Of a stretch of 64,000 bases of DNA, positions 49,001 through 61,000 are shown piece after piece (position 1 is the stretch's first letter; each line of letters begins with the position of its first letter). The stretch is from Henricia sp. BOLD:AAB3569. Its lineage: Eukaryota > Echinodermata > Asteroidea > Spinulosida > Echinasteridae. The stretch lies in contig JBBELK010000480.1 in NCBI GenBank assembly GCA_037783545.1, positions 1,683,001 through 1,747,000 of the forward strand, in the 5' to 3' direction. The position numbers and the translations under genes are program-made. The notes under the pieces are model-generated. The model made no database searches. It was not told the DNA's origin and was given only the letters and a program-made list of their open reading frames with translations.

Positions 49001-52000
49001 TATGAAATTTTCCCTGGGTGAGCAGTCAAGGTCAAATTCAGGGAATATCATCTCTGGGCTCTAAGCAGCATTTTTTGCAATTTTAAAAGAAATCTGAATC
49101 GTAAAATATTTGGTCAAAATTTCAAAAAATCATAAGGGGTTAGTCCAGCGTTTTTTTCTGAAAATATGAAATTTTCCCTGGGTGAGCAGTCAAGGTCAAA
49201 TTCAGGGAATATCATCTCTGGGCTCTAAGCAGCATTTTCTGCAATTTTGAAAGAAATCTGAATCGTAAAATATTTGGTCAAAATTTCAAAAAATCATAAG
49301 GGGTTAGTCCAGCGTTTTTTTCCCAAAAATGGCCAAAAATTGTCTTTTTGGAAAATGTCGTAAAAATTACTCCTAACAAAATTTACCTCGTTTGAAACCC
49401 ATTCAGGGCAGATTTCCATGCTAATTTCTAATAAAAATGGAAATTTTTTATTTTTTTCTGAAAATATGAAATTTTCCCTGGGTCAGCAGTCAAGGTCAAA
49501 TTCAGGGAAAATCATCTCTGGGCTCTGAGCAGAATTTTCTGCAATTTTGAAAGAAATCTGAATCGTAAAATATTTGGTCAAAATTTCAAAAAATCATAAG
49601 GGGTTAGTCCAGCGTTTTTTTCTGAAAATATGAAATTTTCCCTGGGTGAGCAGTCAAGGTCAAATTCAGGGAATATCATCTCTGGGCTCTAAGCAGCATT
49701 TTCTGCAATTTTGAAAGAAATCTGAATCGTAAAATATTTGGTCAAAATTTCAAAAAATCATAAGGGGTTAGTCCAGCGTTTTTTTCCCAAAAATGGCCAA
49801 AAATTGTCTTTTTGGAAAATGTCGTAAAAATTACTCCTAACAAAATTTACCTCGTTTGAAACCCATTCAGGGCAGATTTCCATGCTAATTTCTAATAAAA
49901 ATGGAAATTTATAATTTTTTTTCTAAAAATATGAAATTTTCCCTGGGTCAGCAGTCAAGGTCAAATTCAGGGAAAATCTTCTCTGGGCTCTAAGCAGAAT
50001 TTTCTGCAATTTTGAAAGAAATCTGAATCGTAAAATATTTGGTCAAAATTTCAAAAAATCATAAGGGGTTAGTCCAGCGTTTTTTTCCCAAAAATGGCCA
50101 AAAATTGTCTTTTTGGAAAATGTCGTAAAAATTACTCCTAACAAAATTTACCTCGTTTGAAACCCATTCAGGGCAGATTTCCATGCTAATTTCTGATAAA
50201 AATTGAAATTTATAATTTTTTTTCTAAAAATATGAAATTTTCCCTGGGTCAGCAGTCAAGGTCAAATTCAGGGAAAATCATCTCTGGGCTCTGAGCAGAA
50301 TTTTCTGCAATTTTGAAAGAAATCTGAATCGTAAAATATTTGGTCAAAATTTCAAAAAATCATAAGGGGTTAGTCCAGCGTTTTTTCCCAAAAATGTCCA
50401 AAAATTTTCTTTTTTGAAAATGTCTCAAAAATTACTACTAACAAAATTTACCTTGTTTGAAACCCATTCAGGGCAGATTTCCATGCTAATTTCTAATAAA
50501 AATGGAAATTTATAATTTTTTTCTGAAAATATGAAATTTTCCCTGGGTCAGCAGTCAAGGTCAAATTCAGGGAAAATCATCTCTGGGCTCTAAGCAGAAT
50601 TTTTTGCAATTTTGAAAGAAATCTGAATCGTAAAATATTTGGTCAAAATTTCAAAAAATCATAAGGGGTTAGTCCAGCGTTTTTTTCTGAAAATATGAAA
50701 TTTTCCCTGGGTCAGCAGTCAAGGTCAAATTCAGGGAAAATCATCTCTGGGCTCTAAGCAGAATTTTCTGCAATTTTGAAAGAAATCTGAATCGTAAAAT
50801 ATTTGGTCAAAATTTCAAAAAATCATAAGGGGTTAGTCCAGCGTTTTTTCCCAAAAATGGCCAAAAATTGTCTTTTTTGAAAATGTCGTAAAATTACTCC
50901 TAACAAAATTTACCTCGTTTGAAACCCATTCAGGGCAGATTTCCATGCTAATTTCTAATAAAAATGGAAATTTATATTTTTTTTTCTGAAAATATGAAAT
51001 TTTCCCTGGGTGAGCAGTCAAGGTCAAATTCAGGGAATATCATCTCTGGGCTCTAAGCAGCATTTTCTCAAATTTTAAAAGAAATCTGAATCGTAAAATA
51101 TTTGGTCAAAATTTCAAAAAATCATAAGGGGTTAGTCCAGCGTTTTTTCCCAAAAATGGCCAAAAATTGTCTTTTTTGAAAATGTCGTAAAAATTACTCC
51201 TAACAAAATTTACCTCGTTTGAAACCCATTCAGGGCAGATTTCCATGCTAATTTCTAATAAAAATGGAAATTTATAAAAAAAATTCTGAAAATATGAAAT
51301 TTTCCCTGGGTCAGCAGTCAAGGTCAAATTCAAACAAGAAAAAATCATAGGGGTTAGTCCAGCGTTTTTTCCCACAAATGGCCAAAAATTGTCTTTTTTG
51401 AAAATGTAAAAATTACTCCTAACAAAATTTACCTCGTTTGAAACCCATTCAGGGCAGATTTCCATGCTAATTTCTAATAAAAATGGAAATTTATAAAATT
51501 TTTTATAAAAATATGAAATTTTCCCTGGGTCAGCAGTCAAGGTCAAATTCAGGGAAAATCATCTCTGGGCTCTAAGCAGAATTTTCTGCAATTTTGAAAG
51601 AAATCTGAATCGTAAAATATTTGGTCAAAATTTCAAAAAATCATAAGGGGTTAGTCCAGCGTTTTTTCCCAAAAATGTCCAAAAATTGTCTTTTTTGAAA
51701 ATGTCGTAAAATTACTCCTAACAAAATTTACCTCGTTTGAAACCCATTCAGGGCAGATTTCCATGCTAATTTCTAATAAAAATGGAAATTTATATTTTTT
51801 TTTCTGAAAATATGAAATTTTCCCTGGGTGAGCAGTCAAGGTCAAATTCAGGGAATATCATCTCTGGGCTCTAAGCAGCATTTTCTCAAATTTTAAAAGA
51901 AATCGGAATCGTAAAATATTTGGTCAAAATTTCAAAAAATCATAAGGGGTTAGTCCAGCGTTTTTTCCCAAAAATGGCCAAAAATTGTCTTTTTTGAAAA

Positions 52001-55000
52001 TGTCGTAAAAATTACTCCTAACAAAATTTACCTCGTTTGAAACCCATTCAGGGCAGATTTCCATGCTAATTTCTAATAAAAATGGAAATTTATAAAAAAA
52101 ATTCTGAAAATATGAAATTTTCCCTGGGTCAGCAGTCAAGGTCAAATTCAAACAAGAAAAAATCATAGGGGTTAGTCCAGCGTTTTTTCCCACAAATGGC
52201 CAAAAATTGTCTTTTTTGAAAATGTAAAAATTACTCCTAACAAAATTTACCTCGTTTGAAACCCATTCAGGGCAGATTTCCATGCTAATTTCTAATAAAA
52301 ATGGAAATTTATAAAATTTTTTATAAAAATATGAAATTTTCCCTGGGTCAGCAGTCAAGGTCAAATTCAGGGAAAATCATCTCTGGGCTCTAAGCAGAAT
52401 TTTCTGCAATTTTGAAAGAAATCTGAATCGTAAAATATTTGGTCAAAATTTCAAAAAATCATAAGGGGTTAGTCCAGCGTTTTTTCCCAAAAATGTCCAA
52501 AAATTTTCTTTTTTGAAAATGTCTCAAAAATTACTCCTAACAAAATTCACCTTGTTTGAAACCCATTCAGGGCAGATTTCCATGCTAATTTCTAATAAAA
52601 ATGGAAATTTATAATTTTTTTTCTGAAAATATGAAATTTTCCCTGGGTCAGCAGTCAAGGTCAAATTCAGGGAATATCATCTCTGGGCTCTAAGCAGCAT
52701 TTTCTGCAATTTTAAAAGAAATCTGAATCGTAAAATATTTGGTCAAAATTTCAAAAAATCATAAGGGGTTAGTCCAGCGTTTTTTCCCAAAAATGTCCAA
52801 AAATTTTCTTTTTTGAAAATGTCTCAAAAATTACTCCTAACAAAATTTACCTTGTTTGAAACCCATTCAGGGCAGATTTCCATGCTAATTTCTAATAAAA
52901 ATGGAAATTTATAATTTTTTTTCTGAAAATATGAAATTTTCCCTGGGTCAGCAGTCGAGGTCAAATTCAGGGAATATCATCTCTGGGCTCTAAGCAGAAT
53001 TTTCTGCAATTTTGAAAGAAATCTGAATCGTAAAATATTTGGTCAAAATTTCAAAAAATCATAGGGGTTAGTCCAGCGTTTTTTCCCAAAAATGGCCAAA
53101 AATTGTCTTTTTTGAAAATGTAAAAATTACTCCTAACAAAATTTACCTCGTTTGAAACCCATTCAGGGCAGATTTCCATGCTAATTTCTAATAAAAATGG
53201 AAATTTATAATTTTTTTTCTAAAAATATGAAATTTTCCCTGGGTCAGCAGTCAAGGTCAAATTCAGGGAAAATCATCTCTGGGCTCTAAGCAGAATTTTC
53301 TGCAATTTTGAAAGAAATCTGAATCGTAAAATATTTGGTCAAAATTTCAAAAAATCATAAGGGGTTAGTCCAGCGTTTTTTCCCAAAAATGGCCAAAAAT
53401 TGTCTTTTTTGAAAATGTCGTAAAAATTACTCCTAACAAAATTTACCTCGTTTGAAACCCATTCAGGGCAGATTTCCATGCTAATTTCTAATAAAAATGG
53501 AAATTTATAAATTTTTTTCTGAAAATATGAAATTTTCCCTGGGTGAGCAGTCAAGGTCAAATTCAGGGAATATCATCTCTGGGCTCTAAGCAGCATTTTC
53601 TCAAATTTTAAAAGAAATCTGAATCGTTTTGGTCAAAATTTCAAAAAATCATAAGGGGTTAGTCCAGCGTTTTTTCCCAAAAATGTCCAAAATTTTTCAT
53701 TTTTGAAAATGTCTCAAAAATTACTCCTAACAAAATTCACCTTGTTTGAAACCCATTCAGGGCAGATTTTCATGCTAATTTCTAATAAAAATGGAAATTT
53801 ATAATTTTTTTTCTGAAAATATGAAATTTTCCCTGGGTCAGCAGTCAAGGTCAAATTCAGGGAATATCATCTCTGGGCTCTAAGCAGCATTTTCTGCAAT
53901 TTTAAAAGAAATCTGAATCGTAAAATATTTGGTCAAAATTTCAAAAAATCATAAGGGGTTAGTCCAGCGTTTTTTTCAAAAAAATGGCCAAAAATTGTCT
54001 TTTTTGAAAATGTCGTAAAAATTACTCCTAACAAAATTTACCTCGTTTGAAACCCATTCAGGGCAGATTTCCATGCTAATTTCTAATAATAATGGAAATT
54101 TATAAAAAAAAATCTGAAAATATGAAATTTTCCCTGGGTGAGCAGTCAAGGTCAAATTCAGGGAATATCATCTCTGGGCTCTAAGCAGCATTTTCTCAAA
54201 TTTTAAAAGAAATCTGAATCGTTTTGGTCAAAATTTCAAAAAATCATAAGGGGTTAGTCCAGCGTTTTTTCCCAAAAATGGCCAAAAATTGTCTTTTTTG
54301 AAAATGTCGTAAAAATTACTCCTAACAAAATTTACCTCGTTTGAAACCCATTCAGGGCAGATTTCCATGCTAATTTCTAATAAAAATGGAAATTTTTTAT
54401 TTTTTTCTGAAAATATGAAATTTTCCCTGGGTCAGCAGTCAAGGTCAAATTCAGGGAAAATCATCTCTGGGCTCTGAGCAGAATTTTCTGCAATTTTGAA
54501 AGAAATCTGAATCGTAAAATATTTGGTCAAAATTTCAAAAAATCATAAGGGGTTAGTCCAGCGTTTTTTTCTGAAAATATGAAATTTTCCCTGGGTGAGC
54601 AGTCAAGGTCAAATTCAGGGAATATCATCTCTGGGCTCTAAGCAGCATTTTCTGCAATTTTGAAAGAAATCTGAATCGTAAAATATTTGGTCAAAATTTC
54701 AAAAAATCATAAGGGGTTAGTCCAGCGTTTTTTTCCCAAAAATGGCCAAAAATTGTCTTTTTGGAAAATGTCGTAAAAATTACTCCTAACAAAATTTACC
54801 TCGTTTGAAACCCATTCAGGGCAGATTTCCATGCTAATTTCTAATAAAAATGGAAATTTATAATTTTTTTTCTAAAAATATGAAATTTTCCCTGGGTCAG
54901 CAGTCAAGGTCAAATTCAGGGAAAATCTTCTCTGGGCTCTAAGCAGAATTTTCTGCAATTTTGAAAGAAATCTGAATCGTAAAATATTTGGTCAAAATTT

Positions 55001-58000
55001 CAAAAAATCATAAGGGGTTAGTCCAGCGTTTTTTTCCCAAAAATGGCCAAAAATTGTCTTTTTGGAAAATGTCGTAAAAATTACTCCTAACAAAATTTAC
55101 CTCGTTTGAAACCCATTCAGGGCAGATTTCCATGCTAATTTCTAATAAAAATTGAAATTTATAATTTTTTTTCTAAAAATATGAAATTTTCCCTGGGTCA
55201 GCAGTCAAGGTCAAATTCAGGGAAAATCATCTCTGGGCTCTGAGCAGAATTTTCTGCAATTTTGAAAGAAATCTGAAACGTAAAATATTTGGTCAAAATT
55301 TCAAAAAATCATAAGGGGTTAGTCCAGCGTTTTTTTCTGAAAATATGAAATTTTCCCTGGGTCAGCAGTCAAGGTCAAATTCAGGGAAAATCATCTCTGG
55401 GCTCTGAGCAGAATTTTCTGCAATTTTGAAAGAAATCTGAATCGTAAAATATTTGGTCAAAATTTCAAAAAATCATAAGGGGTTAGTCCAGCGTTTTTTT
55501 CTGAAAATATGAAATTTTCCCTGGGTGAGCAGTCAAGGTCAAATTCAGGGAATATCATCTCTGGGCTCTAAGCAGCATTTTCTGCAATTTTGAAAGAAAT
55601 CTGAATCGTAAAATATTTGGTCAAAATTTCAAAAAATCATAAGGGGTTAGTCCAGCGTTTTTTTCCCAAAAATGGCCAAAAATTGTCTTTTTGGAAAATG
55701 TCGTAAAAATTACTCCTAACAAAATTTACCTCGTTTGAAACCCATTCAGGGCAGATTTCCATGCTAATTTCTAATAAAAATGGAAATTTATAATTTTTTT
55801 TCTAAAAATATGAAATTTTCCCTGGGTCAGCAGTCAAGGTCAAATTCAGGGAAAATCTTCTCTGGGCTCTAAGCAGAATTTTCTGCAATTGTGAAAGAAA
55901 TATGAATCGTAAAATTTTTGGTCAAAATTTCAAAAAATCATAAGGGGTTAGTCCAGCGTTTTTTTCCCAAAAATGGCCAAAAATTGTCTTTTTGGAAAAT
56001 GTCGTAAAAATTACTCCTAACAAAATTTACCTCGTTTGAAACCCATTCAGGGCAGATTTCCATGCTAATTTCTAATAAAAATTGAAATTTATAATTTTTT
56101 TTCTAAAAATATGAAATTTTCCCTGGGTCAGCAGTCAAGGTCAAATTCAGGGAAAATCATCTCTGGGCTCTGAACAGAATTTTCTGCAATTTTGAAAGAA
56201 ATCTGAAACGTAAAATATTTGGTCAAAATTTCAAAAAATCATAAGGGGTTAGTCCAGCGTTTTTTTCCCAAAAATGGCCAAAAATTGTCTTTTTGGAAAA
56301 TGTCGTAAAAATTACTCCTAACAAAATTTACCTCGTTTGAAACCCATTCAGGGCAGATTTCCATGCTAATTTCTAATAAAAATGGAAATTTATAATTTTT
56401 TTTCTAAAAATATGAAATTTTCCCTGGGTCAGCAGTCAAGGTCAAATTCAGGGAAAATCTTCTCTGGGCTCTAAGCAGAATTTTCTGCAATTTTGAAAGA
56501 AATCTGAATCGTAAAATATTTGGTCAAAATTTCAAAAAATCATAAGGGGTTAGTCCAGCGTTTTTTTCCCAAAAATGGCCAAAAATTGTCTTTTTGGAAA
56601 ATGTCGTAAAAATTACTCCTAACAAAATTTACCTCGTTTGAAACCCATTCAGGGCAGATTTCCATGCTAATTTCTAATAAAAATTGAAATTTATAATTTT
56701 TTTTCTAAAAATATGAAATTTTCCCTGGGTCAGCAGTCAAGGTCAAATTCAGGGAAAATCATCTCTGGGCTCTGAGCAGAATTTTCTGCAATTTTGAAAG
56801 AAATCTGAAACGTAAAATATTTGGTCAAAATTTCAAAAAATCATAAGGGGTTAGTCCAGCGTTTTTTTCTGAAAATATGAAATTTTCCCTGGGTCAGCAG
56901 TCAAGGTCAAATTCAGGGAAAATCATCTCTGGGCTCTAAGCAGAATTTTCTGCAATTTTGAAAGAAATCTGAATCGTAAAATATTTGGTCAAAATTTCAA
57001 AAAATCATGAGGGGTTAGTCCAGCGTTTTTTCCCAAAAATGGCCAAAAATTGTCTTTTTTGAAAATGTCGTAAAATTACTCCTAACAAAATTTACCTCGT
57101 TTGAAACCCATTCAGGGCAGATTTCCATGCTAATTTCTAATAAAAATGGAAATTTATATTTTTTTTTCTGAAAATATGAAATTTTCCCTGGGTGAGCAGT
57201 CAAGGTCAAATTCAGGGAATATCATCTCTGGGCTCTAAGCAGCATTTTCTCAAATTTTAAAAGAAATCTGAATCGTAAAATATTTGGTCAAAATTTCAAA
57301 AAATCATAAGGGGTTAGTCCAGCGTTTTTTCCCAAAAATGGCCAAAAATTGTCTTTTTTGAAAATGTCGTAAAAATTACTCCTAACAAAATTTACCTCGT
57401 TTGAAACCCATTCAGGGCAGATTTCCATGCTAATTTCTAATAAAAATGGAAATTTATAAAAAAAATTCTGAAAATATGAAATTTTCCCTGGGTCAGCAGT
57501 CAAGGTCAAATTCAAACAAGAAAAAATCATAGGGGTTAGTCCAGCGTTTTTTCCCACAAATGGCCAAAAATTGTCTTTTTTGAAAATGTAAAAATTACTC
57601 CTAACAAAATTTACCTCGTTTGAAACCCATTCAGGGCAGATTTCCATGCTAATTTCTAATAAAAATGGAAATTTATAAATTTTTTTATAAAAATATGAAA
57701 TTTTCCCTGGGTCAGCAGTCAAGGTCAAATTCAGGGAAAATCATCTCTGGGCTCTAAGCAGAATTTTCTGCAATTTTGAAAGAAATCTGAATCGTAAAAT
57801 ATTTGGTCAAAATTTCAAAAAATCATAAGGGGTTAGTCCAGCGTTTTTTCCCAAAAATGTCCAAAAATTTTCTTTTTTGAAAATGTCTCAAAAATTACTA
57901 CTAACAAAATTTACCTTGTTTGAAACCCATTCAGGGCAGATTTCCATGCTAATTTCTAATAAAAATGGAAATTTATAATTTTTTTCTGAAAATATGAAAT

Positions 58001-61000
58001 TTTCCCTGGGTCAGCAGTCAAGGTCAAATTCAGGGAAAATCATCTCTGGGCTCTAAGCAGAATTTTCTGCAATTTTGAAAGAAATCTGAATCGTAAAATA
58101 TTTGGTCAAAATTTCAAAAAATCATAAGGGGTTAGTCCAGCGTTTTTTTCTGAAAATATGAAATTTTCCCTGGGTCAGCAGTCAAGGTCAAATTCAGGGA
58201 AAATCATCTCTGGGCTCTAAGCAGAATTTTCTGCAATTTTGAAAGAAATCTGAATCGTAAAATATTTGGTCAAAATTTCAAAAAATCATAAGGGGTTAGT
58301 CCAGCGTTTTTTCCCAAAAATGTCCAAAAATTTTCTTTTTTGAAAATGTCTCAAAAATTACTACTAACAAAATTTACCTTGTTTGAAACCCATTCAGGGC
58401 AGATTTCCATGCTAATTTCTAATAAAAATGGAAATTTATAATTTTTTTCTGAAAATATGAAATTTTCCCTGGGTCAGCAGTCAAGGTCAAATTCAGGGAA
58501 AATCATCTCTGGGCTCTAAGCAGAATTTTCTGCAATTTTGAAAGAAATCTGAATCGTAAAATATTTGGTCAAAATTTCAAAAAATCATAAGGGGTTAGTC
58601 CAGCGTTTTTTTCTGAAAATATGAAATTTTCCCTGGGTCAGCAGTCAAGGTCAAATTCAGGGAAAATCATCTCTGGGCTCTAAGCAGAATTTTCTGCAAT
58701 TTTGAAAGAAATCTGAATCGTAAAATATTTGGTCAAAATTTCAAAAAATCATGAGGGGTTAGTCCAGCGTTTTTTCCCAAAAATGTCCAAAAATTTTCTT
58801 TTTTGAAAATGTCTCAAAAATTACTCCTAACAAAATTCACCTTGTTTGAAACCCATTCAGGGCAGATTTCCATGCTAATTTCTAATAAAAATGGAAATTT
58901 ATAATTTTTTTTCTGAAAATATGAAATTTTCCCTGGGTCAGCAGTCAAGGTCAAATTCAGGGAATATCATCTCTGGGCTCTAAGCAGCATTTTCTCAAAT
59001 TTTAAAAGAAATCTGAATCGTAAAATATTTGGTCAAAATTTCAAAAAATCATAAGGGGTTAGTCCAGCGTTTTTTCCCAAAAATGGCCAAAAATTGTCTT
59101 TTTTGAAAATGTCGTAAAAATTACTCCTAACAAAATTTACCTCGTTTGAAACCCATTCAGGGCAGATTTCCATGCTAATTTCTAATAAAAATGGAAATTT
59201 ATAAAAAAATTTCTGAAAATATGAAATTTTCCCTGGGTCAGCAGTCAAGGTCAAATTCAAACAAGAAAAAATCATAGGGGTTAGTCCAGCGTTTTTTCCC
59301 ACAAATGGCCAAAAATTGTCTTTTTTGAAAATGTAAAAATTACTCCTAACAAAATTTACCTCGTTTGAAACCCATTCAGGGCAGATTTCCATGCTAATTT
59401 CTAATAAAAATGGAAATTTATAAATTTTTTTATAAAAATATGAAATTTTCCCTGGGTCAGCAGTCAAGGTCAAATTCAGGGAAAATCATCTCTGGGCTCT
59501 AAGCAGAATTTTCTGCAATTTTGAAAGAAATCTGAATCGTAAAATATTTGGTCAAAATTTCAAAAAATCATAGGGGTTAGTCCAGCGTTTTTTCCCAAAA
59601 ATGTCCAAAAATTTTCTTTTTTGAAAATGTTTCAAAAATTACTCCTAACAAAATTCACCTTGTTTGAAACCCATTCAGGGCAGATTTCCATGCTAATTTC
59701 TAATAAAAATGGAAATTTATAATTTTTTTTCTGAAAATATGAAATTTTCCCTGGGTCAGCAGTCAAGGTCAAATTCAGGGAAAATCATCTCTGGGCTCTA
59801 AGCAGAATTTTCTGCAATTTTGAAAGAAATCTGAATCGTAAAATATTTGGTCAAAATTTCAAAAAATCATAAGGGGTTAGTCCAGCGTTTTTTCCCAAAA
59901 ATGTCCAAAAATTTTCTTTTTTGAAAATGTCTCAAAAATTACTACTAACAAAATTTACCTTGTTTGAAACCCATTCAGGGCAGATTTCCATGCTAATTTC
60001 TAATAAAAATGGAAATTTATAATTTTTTTCTGAAAATATGAAATTTTCCCTGGGTCAGCAGTCAAGGTCAAATTCAGGGAAAATCATCTCTGGGCTCTAA
60101 GCAGAATTTTCTGCAATTTTGAAAGAAATCTGAATCGTAAAATATTTGGTCAAAATTTCAAAAAATCATAAGGGGTTAGTCCAGCGTTTTTTTCTGAAAA
60201 TATGAAATTTTCCCTGGGTCAGCAGTCAAGGTCAAATTCAGGGAAAATCATCTCTGGGCTCTAAGCAGAATTTTCTGCAATTTTGAAAGAAATCTGAATC
60301 GTAAAATATTTGGTCAAAATTTCAAAAAATCATGAGGGGTTAGTCCAGCGTTTTTTCCCAAAAATGTCCAAAAATTTTCTTTTTTGAAAATGTCTCAAAA
60401 ATTACTCCTAACAAAATTCACCTTGTTTGAAACCCATTCAGGGCAGATTTCCATGCTAATTTCTAATAAAAATGGAAATTTATAAAAAAAATTCTGAAAA
60501 TATGAAATTTTCCCTGGGTGAGCAGTCAAGGTCAAATTCAGGGAATATCATCTCTGGGCTCTAAGCAGCATTTTCTCAAATTTTAAAAGAAATCTGAATC
60601 GTAAAATATTTGGTCAAAATTTCAAAAAATCATAAGGGGTTAGTCCAGCGTTTTTTCCCAAAAATGGCCAAAAATTTTCTTTTTTGAAAATGTCGTAAAA
60701 ATTACTCCTAACAAAATTTACCTCGTTTGAAACCCATTCAGGGCAGATTTCCATGCTAATTTCTAATAAAAATGGAAATTTATAATTTTTTTTCTGAAAA
60801 TATGAAATTTTCCCTGGGTGAGCAGTCAAGGTCAAATTCAGGGAATATCATCTCTGGGCTCTAAGCAGCATTTTCTCAAATTTTAAAAGAAATCTGAATC
60901 GTTTTGGTCAAACTTTCAAAAAATCATAAGGGGTTAGTCCAGCGTTTTTTCCCAAAAATGGCCAAAAATTGTCTTTTTTGAAAATGTCGTAAAAATTACT